From NCBI RefSeq assembly GCF_900241005.1, contig NZ_OEST01000001.1, positions 186,001 through 250,000 of the forward strand: DNA of 64,000 bases. Reading direction: 5' to 3'. Of this stretch, positions 51,436-61,077 are shown one piece after another; the first letter of the stretch is position 1, and each line of letters opens with the position of its first letter. The stretch comes from Bacteroides cutis. Lineage in GTDB: Bacteria; Bacteroidota; Bacteroidia; Bacteroidales; Bacteroidaceae. A program made the position numbers and the translations under genes. The notes under the pieces were generated by a model. It was not told the origin of the DNA. It searched no databases and worked only from the letters and a program-made list of their open reading frames with translations.

Positions 51436-53022
51436 TTATTTAATTCGTTCAAAATAAGGCAAACGCTCCAGTGGAACTCCTATTTCTATAACTTTCGGTC
51501 CTCGGATTTTTTTCCCCATATCATCCCGCCATACACCCTTAGGAAGTTTTACTTTTCTATGAGTACCTTTTACCACCATTGGAGCTATTAAATATTTATC
51601 TCCTAACATAAACTGATCATGACACTCCTCAAACCCTTGATGAGGGAAGCTATATTCCAGATGCCGCACAATTGGTTCTCCTGTCTGAGAAGCATGAACA
51701 GCCGTTTTCAATATATACTCTCCCATCTGCTCATGAAATCCGGCAAACTTACAACAGATATCCAGATGTTTTTTATCAAGAATACGCCAAGGGGCTACCG
51801 AAAACTGCATCATTGGCATCAACGCATGTATCTGACAGGAACGCACAATCAATTCCTGATCAAAATTACCGGTATCAATATTCAAAAAAGAGTTGAACTC
51901 TCCTCCACCAATCATATCGGGACAAGTATAAGCATGTCCCAATAAACCAGCCGCAATCATATCGGGTATCAGCAGGGAAGAAGAATTCCAGGAATAAGAT
52001 TTATCACCCAAACGCTGTACCAGCGCCTGACCTCCCAATTTGAACGAAGTACGATATTCATTGTATGAAAATTTAAGTCCCAACTCTGCCCATTTTTGCG
52101 AAAAAGTACAGGCATTAGCCACCGGATCATGGAAAGTATACTCTCCGGTAAAATGTACTACATCTCCTGCATCAAATTTAAAACCATCAACGCCATACTT
52201 TTTTTGTACATCACGCAATTGTCCCTCTAGATAAGAGACTACTTCTGGATTTGTCATATCATAGCAAGCACTTACTCCATTCCACCAATTAATCATGGCT
52301 GGAGAATTATTGTTTTTCTTTTTCACCAGATATCCTTTCTTCGCCAGCAAACGGAACTCTGGACTATCAGGCGAAACAAAGGGACATATCCACAACATCA
52401 CTTTAAAACCCTGCTCATGCAAGCGGGTGATCATTCCTGCCGGATCAGGAAATTTGTCAGGTTTAAACTCAAAATTACCATAATATTTCTGCCAGTTATC
52501 ATCTATCATAAAAATACCGGTAGGAAAACCATTTGTTAAAATATCCCAAGCATATTTCTCTATATCAGCCTGATTCTGATTATACATCAACTCAATCCAT
52601 GTATTATACTGTGGTTTGGAAAAAAATAGATCTGTAGGAATATTTCCTGAAGGCGGGAAATATACGGCAGAAGCTGCAAGATAAGCATCCTTTAATGTTG
52701 TTCCGGCAGAAACCGCATTCAGCTCTATATAATCAGAACGAAGGATCAATGTATCATTCTGTAATCGGAAACAAAAAGGTTGTTCGCTCCAAACATAACG
52801 TCCTTCTGAGGATAATAACAACGGAACAATCTGGTTATTTAAATTTACCTTGCCTAAATCATACCATTCCGTCGTCGAGGCAAAAGGCATACGGCTGCCC
52901 AATGCAACCAGTCCTCCCCACCATTTTTCATCGTTCAGAGGCGCTACAATCGTTTCGTACCTCTGTGCCATCACTGAAAACACTGAATACAGAGCCCCAA
53001 CAAATAAAAAGACTTTTCTCAT
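51436..53022 (-). CDS. Glycoside hydrolase family 31, short exported form
   Basis: This 528-residue protein has a signal peptide (KVFLFVGALYSVFSVMAQ), an N-terminal beta domain and a TIM-barrel with GH31 hallmarks: GIFMIDDNWQKYYGNFEF, MLWICPFVSPDSPEFR, and nucleophile Asp284 in VDGFKFDAGD. TCPDMIGGG later carries the probable acid/base-side Asp. At about 530 residues it lacks the large C-terminal beta domains of classical alpha-glucosidases. GH31 covers alpha-glucosidase, alpha-xylosidase, alpha-galactosidase and alpha-GalNAcase activities. The specificity here is open, though the GH109-like neighbour hints at alpha-linked galacto-configured sugars. Confidence 0.85.
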   Translation of the reverse strand: MRKVFLFVGALYSVFSVMAQRYETIVAPLNDEKWWGGLVALGSRMPFASTTEWYDLGKVNLNNQIVPLLLSSEGRYVWSEQPFCFRLQNDTLILRSDYIELNAVSAGTTLKDAYLAASAVYFPPSGNIPTDLFFSKPQYNTWIELMYNQNQADIEKYAWDILTNGFPTGIFMIDDNWQKYYGNFEFKPDKFPDPAGMITRLHEQGFKVMLWICPFVSPDSPEFRLLAKKGYLVKKKNNNSPAMINWWNGVSACYDMTNPEVVSYLEGQLRDVQKKYGVDGFKFDAGDVVHFTGEYTFHDPVANACTFSQKWAELGLKFSYNEYRTSFKLGGQALVQRLGDKSYSWNSSSLLIPDMIAAGLLGHAYTCPDMIGGGEFNSFLNIDTGNFDQELIVRSCQIHALMPMMQFSVAPWRILDKKHLDICCKFAGFHEQMGEYILKTAVHASQTGEPIVRHLEYSFPHQGFEECHDQFMLGDKYLIAPMVVKGTHRKVKLPKGVWRDDMGKKIRGPKVIEIGVPLERLPYFERIK

Positions 53023-53149
53023 GTAGGTTTCAATTTAAGATTAGTGTTTCTCTTATATACTCATAAAGAGATTGTCAATAATTAAAATACTCACTGCAAT
53101 ATTAGAAATAAAATAACAATTAACAATAAGAAGCGAGCAACTTTATTTC

Positions 53150-53157
53150 TATCTTTG
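53150..53157 (+). promoter_or_regulatory. -7 element of the Nudix gene
   Basis: TATCTTTG is a perfect TAnnTTTG 31 bases before the ATG; no good -33 box was found. Confidence 0.4.
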
Positions 53158-53188
53158 CCACCAACGAAAACTTCAACTCAGAAAAATC

Positions 53189-53722
53189 ATGGAACATCCT
53201 CTTTTTCAATTCCAATATTGTCCGAAATGTGGTTCAAAGTATTTCGAGGTTCATAATGAAAAATCAAAGCAATGTACCGACTGCGACTTCACTTATTATT
53301 TCAATCCTTCGGCTGCCACGGTAGCACTAATTTTGAATGAACAGAACGAACTTTTAGTGTGCCGACGCGCTAAAGACCCCGCTAAGGGGACTCTTGATCT
53401 TCCCGGTGGCTTCATCGATATGGCAGAAACAGGTGAGGAAGGCGTGATGCGTGAAGTGAAAGAAGAAACAGGTATGGAAGTTATCAAAGCGAACTATCTG
53501 TTTTCATTACCTAATATTTATATCTATTCAGGTTTTCCTGTACATACACTGGATATGTTTTTCCGCTGCACGGTGACAGATACCTTGCACTTGAAGGCAA
53601 TGGACGATGCTGCTGACGCTTTCTTCATACCGTTGAAAAAGATAAATACCATGGAATTTGGCCTAGGCTCAATCCGTAAAGGATTGGAAAAAGCACTGAA
53701 TGAAGATCTTATCCATCCATAA
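53189..53722 (+). CDS. Nudix hydrolase with N-terminal zinc ribbon
   Basis: This 177-residue protein has a zinc ribbon, Cys11, Cys14, Cys29 and Cys32 (YCPKCGSKYFE...QCTDCDF). The Nudix box is complete at 74-96: G-x5-E-x7-REV-x-EE-x-G (GFIDMAETGEEGVMREVKEE). Zinc-ribbon Nudix proteins include NADH pyrophosphatases, but the short N-terminus and lack of the NudC SQPWPFPxS motif argue against NudC. The substrate is probably a nucleotide-sugar, NAD-derived or damaged-nucleotide diphosphate. Confidence 0.88.
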   Translation: MEHPLFQFQYCPKCGSKYFEVHNEKSKQCTDCDFTYYFNPSAATVALILNEQNELLVCRRAKDPAKGTLDLPGGFIDMAETGEEGVMREVKEETGMEVIKANYLFSLPNIYIYSGFPVHTLDMFFRCTVTDTLHLKAMDDAADAFFIPLKKINTMEFGLGSIRKGLEKALNEDLIHP

Positions 53723-53795
53723 AGCATATTCCGAGATAGGGTATCCCATATCTTAAAAAGAATAAACAAATGAAACAAAATTCGGTCAAAATCTG

Positions 53796-53803
53796 TATTT
53801 TTG
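53796..53803 (+). promoter_or_regulatory. -7 element of the TPR / beta-barrel operon
   Basis: TATTTTTG is a perfect TAnnTTTG 23 bases before the ATG of the large TPR gene; the -33 region is A-rich without TTTG. Confidence 0.4.
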
Positions 53804-53826
53804 TAAAATACTCAATATAGTAAAAG

Positions 53827-56800
53827 ATGAAACATAAAACCTCCCGAATACTTTGTACGATACTTTGCTGTGTATCTCTGTTTGCCACCGCCCAAACAAA
53901 CAATAAAATAGAATCTCCCAAGAGGCTTTATCAGGAAGGAGAAACTCTGTTCCAACAAAAAGCATACTCAGCTGCCATTTCCCCGTTACAAGCGTTTGTA
54001 AAACAAACGGATGCCAAAGGGAAACCTTTATCTTCCACCGGAGAAAGGGAAGAAGCAGAATATATGCTGGTTTGTGCCGAATATGAGCTGAAAAACCCGC
54101 AAAGTATAGAACATCTTCGCGATTATCTGGAGAACTATCCCGATACTCCTCATGCCAACCGCATTTATGCTCTCATTGCATCCGCCTATTTTTTTGAAGG
54201 GAAATATGACAATGCATTGGCAATGTTCAATGCTGCCCGACTTGATCTGTTAGGCAATGAGGAAAGAAATGATATGACCTACCGTATGGCAACCTGTTAC
54301 CTGAAAACTGATAATGTAAAGGAAGCTGCTATCTGGTTTAAAACCCTGCGTAATACCAGCCGTAAATATGTAACGGACTGTACCTATTACCTTTCTTACA
54401 TACGTTACACCCAGCAACGATATGATGATGCCCTCAGTGGATTTCTATCTTTACAGGACAATTCCAAATACAAAGCGTTGGTACCTTACTACATCGCTGA
54501 AATTTATTTGATAAAAAAGAACTACGACAAAGCCGGAATCGTAGCACAGAATTACTTGTCAACTTTCCCAAATCATGCGTACACAGGAGAAATGTATCGT
54601 ATACAAGGTACAGCTGATTATCATTTCGGTAAGTACCATGAAGCCATCAGAGCCTTTGAAAAATATCTTGAAAACAATACGGAAACAATCCACAGAAGAG
54701 ATGCACTTTACATGCTGGGAATGTCATGTTATCAGACCGGAGTATACACCCAAGTGCCTGTTATTCTAGGTGAAGTGACTACCGAGAAAGATGTTCTGGC
54801 ACAGAATGCCTGGTTACATATAGGACTGGCATATCTTCAATTGTCTGACAAAAACAAGGCACGCATGGCATTTGAACAAGCCGCCATTTCCGATGCCGAT
54901 TTAAAAGTCAAGGAACAGGCCGCCTATAATTATGCACTCTGCATACACGAGACCTCTTATTCCGCTTTCGGAGAATCGGTTACGGTCTTTGAAAAGTTCC
55001 TCAACGAATTCCCTCATTCGCAGTATGCCGACAAAGTCAGTAATTATCTGGTGGAGGTGTATATGAATACCCGCAGTTATGATGCAGCTTTGAAATCCAT
55101 CGAGCGTATCACGCATCCCAGCAAAGCTATCCTGGAAGCCAAACAAAAAATTCTGTTCCAACTCGGCACACAGGCTTTCGCCAATACACAGTTTGAACAG
55201 GCCATCAAATCTTTCAGCCAAAGTATTGCATTGGGGCAATATAACCTTCAGACCAAAGCAAACGCTCTTTATTGGCGAGGCGAATCATATTACCGATTAA
55301 GCCGTATGCAGGAGGCCGCCCGCAACTTCAACGACTACCTGGTAATCACCCCTCAAAAAAATACGGAAATGTTTGCGCTGGCCTATTATAACCTGGCCTA
55401 CATTGCTTTCCATAAAAAAGAATATACCACTGCACAAGACCGTTTCCTTAAATTCGTACAACTGGAGAAAAGCGAAAATTCCACATTGCTTGCCGATGCC
55501 TATAACCGTATCGGTGATTGTTACCTGCACGTGCGCCATTTCGATGAAGCCAAGCAATATTATACCCGTGCCGAAAAATTGGGAACACCTACAGGCGATT
55601 ATTCCTATTACCAGTTGGCGCTGGTAGCTGGTTTGCAAAAGGACTATGACGAAAAAGTGAATTTATTGAACCATTTGGCAAGTAAATATCCCAACTCGCC
55701 GTATGCAGTGAATGCACTTTACGAAAAAGGACGTTCTTATGTACAGGGTAATAACAACAGCCTGGCGATTGCCACATTCCGCGAATTGCTGAGCAAATAT
55801 CCCGAAAGCCCCGTCAGCCGGAAGGCAGCTACTGAGATCGGCCTGCTATATTACCAGAATGATGACTATGACCGAGCGATTGAAGCATATAAATATGTCA
55901 TCACCCAATATCCAGGCAGTGAGGAAGCACGTCTTGCCATGCGTGACTTGAAATCAATTTATGTAGATGCCAACCGTGTGGATGAATTTGCAACGCTCGC
56001 CTCACAAATGCCGGGAGAGATACGCTTTGAGCCCAGTGAACAGGATTCACTGACCTACATCGCTGCCGAGAAAGTGTACATAAAAGGCGAAATAACCTCT
56101 GCAAAAACAAGTTTCACCCGTTATCTGCAAAGTTATCCCAATGGTGCATTCAGTTTGAACGCCCACTATTACTTATGCCTCATCAACAAAGACCAAAAGG
56201 ATGAAGAAGGTATATTGGAACACGCCGGGAAGCTACTTGAATATCCCGACACTCCTTATTCCGAAGAAGCTTTGTTAATGCGAGGAGAGATATTGTTCAA
56301 TCGCAGGCAATATGGACAAGCACTTGCCGATTACAAACAGTTACAAGCTCGTGCCGCCACTGCAGAGCGACGACAATTGGGGACTACCGGGGTACTACGT
56401 TGTGCCGTACTGTTGAAGGATGACGTAGAAGTGATACATGCCGCTACCGCTTTACTTGCCGAAGCAAAGCTGACCCCAGAACTGAGCAATGAGGCATTGT
56501 ACTATCGTGCCAAAGCCTATCTGAACCAAAAGGCGGTGAAAAAAGCGATGGACGACTTGAAAGTGTTGTCAAAAGACACCCGTACTCAGTATGGTGCAGA
56601 AGCTAAATACCTGCTGGCACAGCAACTGTACAATGCCGGTGAACTGGTTGCGGCTGAAAAAGAGATACTCAACTTCATCGACCAGAGTACCCCACATGCC
56701 TATTGGCTGGCACGTAGTTTTATACTGTTGTCCGATGTGTATGTAGCAATGGACAAAAAGCTGGACGCACGCCAATATTTATTGAGTCTACAGCAAAACT

Positions 56801-56859
56801 ACCAAGCAGATGATGATATTGCAGTAATGATTAACGAACGGCTGGAAAAGTTGAAATAA
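53827..56859 (+). CDS. Large periplasmic TPR protein
   Basis: This 1010-residue exported protein has a signal peptide (RILCTILCCVSLFATAQ) and is built almost entirely of tetratricopeptide repeats, roughly two dozen helical hairpins. Typical repeat cores are YLLGNY/AIRAFEKYLENN, AIKSFSQSIALGQY, DAYNRIGDCYLHVRHFDEAKQYYTRAEKL and AIEAYKYVITQYPGSEEARL. The BamD/YbgF-like pattern 'YPxSPYA' recurs (ASKYPNSPYAVNALYEKGR). It should be a scaffold for envelope protein complexes. It is followed 18 bases later by a beta-barrel protein in the same operon, which is the most likely partner. No catalytic domain is visible. Confidence 0.88.
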   Translation: MKHKTSRILCTILCCVSLFATAQTNNKIESPKRLYQEGETLFQQKAYSAAISPLQAFVKQTDAKGKPLSSTGEREEAEYMLVCAEYELKNPQSIEHLRDYLENYPDTPHANRIYALIASAYFFEGKYDNALAMFNAARLDLLGNEERNDMTYRMATCYLKTDNVKEAAIWFKTLRNTSRKYVTDCTYYLSYIRYTQQRYDDALSGFLSLQDNSKYKALVPYYIAEIYLIKKNYDKAGIVAQNYLSTFPNHAYTGEMYRIQGTADYHFGKYHEAIRAFEKYLENNTETIHRRDALYMLGMSCYQTGVYTQVPVILGEVTTEKDVLAQNAWLHIGLAYLQLSDKNKARMAFEQAAISDADLKVKEQAAYNYALCIHETSYSAFGESVTVFEKFLNEFPHSQYADKVSNYLVEVYMNTRSYDAALKSIERITHPSKAILEAKQKILFQLGTQAFANTQFEQAIKSFSQSIALGQYNLQTKANALYWRGESYYRLSRMQEAARNFNDYLVITPQKNTEMFALAYYNLAYIAFHKKEYTTAQDRFLKFVQLEKSENSTLLADAYNRIGDCYLHVRHFDEAKQYYTRAEKLGTPTGDYSYYQLALVAGLQKDYDEKVNLLNHLASKYPNSPYAVNALYEKGRSYVQGNNNSLAIATFRELLSKYPESPVSRKAATEIGLLYYQNDDYDRAIEAYKYVITQYPGSEEARLAMRDLKSIYVDANRVDEFATLASQMPGEIRFEPSEQDSLTYIAAEKVYIKGEITSAKTSFTRYLQSYPNGAFSLNAHYYLCLINKDQKDEEGILEHAGKLLEYPDTPYSEEALLMRGEILFNRRQYGQALADYKQLQARAATAERRQLGTTGVLRCAVLLKDDVEVIHAATALLAEAKLTPELSNEALYYRAKAYLNQKAVKKAMDDLKVLSKDTRTQYGAEAKYLLAQQLYNAGELVAAEKEILNFIDQSTPHAYWLARSFILLSDVYVAMDKKLDARQYLLSLQQNYQADDDIAVMINERLEKLK

Positions 56860-56877
56860 TTCAAACATTTGATGATT

Positions 56878-58527
56878 ATGAGAAAAATACAATATATCCT
56901 CGGAGGATTAGTCTTATTAGCCTTCCCTTTAGAGACTCAGGCACAAAAACAATCCAAAGACTCTACGGTAAACCGTACGGTCGTTGTGGAACAAGAATAT
57001 AACCCAGATATTATGGACGCATCTAAAATAAACGTGTTGCCACAGGTTGAGCCACCCACTGTGAGTAAAAAAATAGTGGAGTATGATATCACCTTAATAC
57101 CTACGGGGCAAATTCCGACAACTGTGATGCAAGTATATACAGGTAAAGAAGCACAGACAAAGGTCCTGCCTGGATACATTCGTATGGGCTATGGAAGTAA
57201 AGGGAATTTAGATATGCGAGCCAACTACCTGTTTACATTTTCAGATCGAGACCGACTAAATCTGACTTTACACATGAACGGTATGGATGGCAAACTGGAA
57301 CTGCCGGATAATCTTGGAAAATGGAACGCCTATTATTATCATACCTATGCAGGTATAGACTACACACACACTTTCAAAAAAGTGGATATGAATACAGCCG
57401 GTAACTTTGACCTGAGTAATTTTAATTTTCTACCAGGTTCAGTTAATAATAAGCAGAAGTTTACTGCCGGTAGCCTGCATTTCGGGGTAAAATCTACTGG
57501 CGACGAACTGCCTGTTCAGTTTCGTGCAGAGACTAACCTGTTGCTTTATGGCCGTCAACATGAATTGAGTTATATGGATACGAAGGAATCTATTGTACGT
57601 ACTCTGGCAGAAGCAAGCGCTCCTATCTCGGAAGAACAGTTCATCGGAGTAGCATTTGCCATGGACAATGCTTTTTATAAAAACAATCTATTTGAAGATT
57701 ACACCTCGTTAAATCTGACTCCTTACTATCTTTTTAAGAATGACGATTGGAAAATCCGCCTGGGAGTCCACGTAGATTTCTCCTTTGGTTTTGGAAAAAA
57801 GTTCTATGCCTCGCCGGATGTAATGGTGCAATATACATTCTCTGACAGTTACCAACTCTATGCGCAAGCTAAAGGAGGAAAGCAGTTGAACGATTTTCGT
57901 CGGATGGAAACCATCAGTCCCTACGGACAGACAATGGTGCAGCCGGAAGCCACTTATGAGCAATTGAATACTGCTCTCGGCTTCAAGGCAAGTCCTGTCA
58001 CTGGATTGTGGCTCAATTTTTACGGAGGATATCAAAATCTTAAAAACGACTTGTTGCAAATGCAATTTTCCATTTACAATAATTCGGAAGATTACCCCCA
58101 TGCACTGTTGTTGGGTACGGCTAACACACACAATATATATACCGGTGCAGAAGTAAGCTACGATTACAAAAATCTCATTTCATTCTCTGCCTCAGGAATT
58201 TATCGTAATTGGAGTATCAACTATGAAGATATCAACAAGGGCGGTCTGCTTTTCAAGCCCTCCCTTGAAACAAAATTCGAGATAAACTTCCAACCGATAT
58301 CCGTAGCATCAATTAACTTTGGTTATCAGTACATCAATCGTGAAAAAATGGAAGAAAGGAAAGTCAATTCGGTGAGTAATCTATATTTAGGAGGAAATTA
58401 CGAATTTTTCAAAGGAATTTCTGTTTACATACGCATCAATAATTTATTAAATAAAAATTATCAATACTATTGGGGATATCCCACTGAAGGAATTAACTTC
58501 CTCGGAGGAGTAAACTTTAAGTTTTAA
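56878..58527 (+). CDS. Outer-membrane beta-barrel protein without plug, TonB-receptor-like
   Basis: This 549-residue exported protein (signal ILGGLVLLAFPLETQA) starts with a conserved-looking periplasmic segment (VNRTVVVEQEYNPDIMDASKINVLPQVEPPTVSKK). Amphipathic strands follow, with the alternating pattern of TonB-dependent receptor barrels (NLDMRANYLFTFSDRDRLNLTLHMNG; GLWLNFYGGYQNLKND; ISVYIRINNLLNKNYQYYW), ending NFKF. There is no plug domain, so it is unlikely to be an active TonB importer. ATG 56872 is two codons earlier. It pairs with the large TPR protein upstream and could form an assembly or anchoring complex (inference). Confidence 0.78.
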   Translation: MRKIQYILGGLVLLAFPLETQAQKQSKDSTVNRTVVVEQEYNPDIMDASKINVLPQVEPPTVSKKIVEYDITLIPTGQIPTTVMQVYTGKEAQTKVLPGYIRMGYGSKGNLDMRANYLFTFSDRDRLNLTLHMNGMDGKLELPDNLGKWNAYYYHTYAGIDYTHTFKKVDMNTAGNFDLSNFNFLPGSVNNKQKFTAGSLHFGVKSTGDELPVQFRAETNLLLYGRQHELSYMDTKESIVRTLAEASAPISEEQFIGVAFAMDNAFYKNNLFEDYTSLNLTPYYLFKNDDWKIRLGVHVDFSFGFGKKFYASPDVMVQYTFSDSYQLYAQAKGGKQLNDFRRMETISPYGQTMVQPEATYEQLNTALGFKASPVTGLWLNFYGGYQNLKNDLLQMQFSIYNNSEDYPHALLLGTANTHNIYTGAEVSYDYKNLISFSASGIYRNWSINYEDINKGGLLFKPSLETKFEINFQPISVASINFGYQYINREKMEERKVNSVSNLYLGGNYEFFKGISVYIRINNLLNKNYQYYWGYPTEGINFLGGVNFKF

Positions 58528-58614
58528 TCGTAAAAATAGAAGAAGATATGAACAAAAAAAATCATTTTTGCTAAATTCTCCTTATATTATAAGGTGAGAA
58601 GTTGGTTTTTTTCC

Positions 58615-58622
58615 TACTTTTG
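58615..58622 (+). promoter_or_regulatory. -7 element of topA
   Basis: TACTTTTG is a perfect TAnnTTTG, 42 bases before ATG 58665 and downstream of the earlier in-frame start at 58602. This supports 58665. Confidence 0.45.
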
Positions 58623-58664
58623 CGGGCAAATAGAGTGGCAGGAGTCACTATAAAACAGAAATTT

Positions 58665-61016
58665 ATGCAAAAAAACCTTGTCATTGTCGAGTCTCCGGCA
58701 AAAGCAAAAACCATTGAGAAATTCCTGGGAAAAGACTATAAAGTCCTTTCCAGTTATGGTCATATACGTGATTTGAAGAAAAAAGAATTTAGTATTGACG
58801 TCGATAAAGATTTCAAACCACATTACGAAATCCCGGCAGATAAAAAAAAGGTTGTAGAAGAACTGAAAACCGAAGCCAAAGATGCTGAAACTGTATGGTT
58901 AGCATCTGATGAGGACCGAGAGGGAGAAGCTATCGCATGGCATTTATACGAAGTACTAAAACTTAAACCGGAAAACACCAAACGTATTGTTTTCCACGAA
59001 ATTACTAAAGAAGCTATCCTAAAAGCCATTAAACAACCACGCAATATCGATATCAATCTGGTGGATGCCCAACAGGCACGCCGCATTCTGGACCGTATCG
59101 TAGGTTTTGAACTTTCACCTGTATTGTGGAAAAAAGTAAAACCTGCCCTTTCGGCAGGTCGTGTACAATCAGTTGCCGTACGTCTCATCGTAGAACGGGA
59201 ACGAGAAATACAAGCTTTCCACACAGAGGCTTCCTATCGTGTGACTGCCATATTCCTTGTACCGGATTCTGAAGGTAAGTTGGTAGAGATGAAAGCCGAA
59301 CTAGCCCGCCGTCTCAAAACCAAAGTTGAAGCGCAGATGCTTCTAGAACGTTGTAAAACTGCAACGTTCACCATTAATGATATTTCTACCCGCCCGTTGA
59401 AAAAAGGACCTGCTGCTCCTTTCACGACTTCTACCTTACAGCAGGAAGCTGCCCGTAAACTAGGGTTCACGGTAGCCCAAACCATGATGGTAGCTCAACG
59501 ATTGTATGAATCAGGAAAGATTACTTACATGCGTACTGATTCTGTAAACTTGTCGGAACTTGCAGTGAACAGCAGTAAGGAAGTTATCACTAAAATGATG
59601 GGTAACCGTTACGTATATTCACGTCATTTTGCGACCAAAACCAAAGGTGCACAGGAAGCGCATGAAGCTATCCGTCCTACCTATATGGAAAATGCTAAAA
59701 TAGAAGGTAGTCCACAAGAAAAAAAACTATATGACCTAATCTGGAAGCGTACCATCGCTTCACAGATGGCTGATGCGGAATTGGAAAAGACCACTGTGAC
59801 CATTGGTATCAGTAATGATACAGATACATTCAATGCCACCGGTGAAGTAGTTAAATTCGACGGTTTTCTCCGTGTTTATCGCGAATCTTACGACGAAGAT
59901 ATGGAACAGGAAGATGAAACGCGCCTGTTACCTCCTCTTAAAAAAGGACAAACGTTGCAACGTGAAGACATCACGGCTACCGAACGTTTTACGCAACATC
60001 CGCCTCGTTACACGGAAGCAAGCCTTGTACATAAACTAGAAGAATTAGGGATCGGTCGCCCGTCTACATATGCTCCTACCATTTCAACTATCCAACAACG
60101 CGAATATGTAGTAAAAGGTGAAAAAGAGGGTCAGGAACGTGCCTACAATGTACTCACATTACAAAATAATCAGATTATTGACAGTACCCAGACTGAAATT
60201 ACAGGAGTAGAAAAATCCAAATTATTACCAACCGATACAGGTACAGTAGTCAACGACTTCCTGATGGAGTATTTTCCTAATATCCTTGATTACAATTTTA
60301 CAGCAAATGTAGAAAAACAATTCGACGAAATAGCTGAGGGAGAAGAACAATGGACTACCATTCTAAAACATTTCTATACAGATTTCCATCCGTCAGTAGA
60401 AACTACACTTGCCACCAAGAACGCTCACAAAGCCGGTGAACGTATCTTAGGTAATGATCCTGCCAGTGGGAAACCAGTTTCTGTAAAAATCGGACGATTC
60501 GGTCCCGTTGTACAAATAGGAACAGCAGGTGATGAAGAAAAGCCTCGTTTTGCACAACTGAAGAAAGATATGTCTATCGAGACCATCACTTTAGAGGAAG
60601 CCCTGGAGCTATTCAAGCTTCCACGTACTTTGGGTGAGTACGAAGGTAAAACAGTTACGGTAGGTAATGGGCGTTTTGGACCCTATATTTACAACAACAA
60701 CATGTACACCTCATTACCCAAGACTATAGATCCGATGGCTATAACCTTGAAAGAAGCCATCGAGTTAATCTTGAAAAAGAAAGAAGCCGAAGCCCAGAAA
60801 CATCTTAAAAAGTTTGAGGAAGAACCTGATTTAGAGATTTTAAATGGTCGTTATGGTCCTTATATAGCTTACAAAGGCAGTAACTATAAAATACCCAAAG
60901 ATATCATTCCGCAAGATTTGAGTTTACAGTCTTGTCTGGAGTTAATCAAGATCCAAGATGATCCGGCTGCTCCAAAAGCTAAAAAGAGACGATATACCAA
61001 AAAGAAAACAAATTAA
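58665..61016 (+). CDS. topA: DNA topoisomerase I
   Basis: This 783-residue type IA topoisomerase has a Toprim domain with VIVESPAKAKTIEKFLG (Glu9) and the acidic triad in ASDEDREGEAIAWHL. The gate domains follow, with catalytic Tyr288 in ITYMRTDSVNLS and EAHEAIRPT. The C-terminus carries three zinc-free repeat modules with GRFGPVVQIG, GRFGPYIYNNN and GRYGPYIAYKG, followed by a basic tail (KAKKRRYTKKKTN). It relaxes negative supercoils. ATG 58665 begins directly on MQKNLVIVESPAKAK and lies behind the -7 element. Confidence 0.96.
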   Translation: MQKNLVIVESPAKAKTIEKFLGKDYKVLSSYGHIRDLKKKEFSIDVDKDFKPHYEIPADKKKVVEELKTEAKDAETVWLASDEDREGEAIAWHLYEVLKLKPENTKRIVFHEITKEAILKAIKQPRNIDINLVDAQQARRILDRIVGFELSPVLWKKVKPALSAGRVQSVAVRLIVEREREIQAFHTEASYRVTAIFLVPDSEGKLVEMKAELARRLKTKVEAQMLLERCKTATFTINDISTRPLKKGPAAPFTTSTLQQEAARKLGFTVAQTMMVAQRLYESGKITYMRTDSVNLSELAVNSSKEVITKMMGNRYVYSRHFATKTKGAQEAHEAIRPTYMENAKIEGSPQEKKLYDLIWKRTIASQMADAELEKTTVTIGISNDTDTFNATGEVVKFDGFLRVYRESYDEDMEQEDETRLLPPLKKGQTLQREDITATERFTQHPPRYTEASLVHKLEELGIGRPSTYAPTISTIQQREYVVKGEKEGQERAYNVLTLQNNQIIDSTQTEITGVEKSKLLPTDTGTVVNDFLMEYFPNILDYNFTANVEKQFDEIAEGEEQWTTILKHFYTDFHPSVETTLATKNAHKAGERILGNDPASGKPVSVKIGRFGPVVQIGTAGDEEKPRFAQLKKDMSIETITLEEALELFKLPRTLGEYEGKTVTVGNGRFGPYIYNNNMYTSLPKTIDPMAITLKEAIELILKKKEAEAQKHLKKFEEEPDLEILNGRYGPYIAYKGSNYKIPKDIIPQDLSLQSCLELIKIQDDPAAPKAKKRRYTKKKTN

Positions 61017-61077
61017 TTCAATATTTGAAACATAAATATTGAACTAAAAAATTATAAATATTAATTGTTAACCTATC

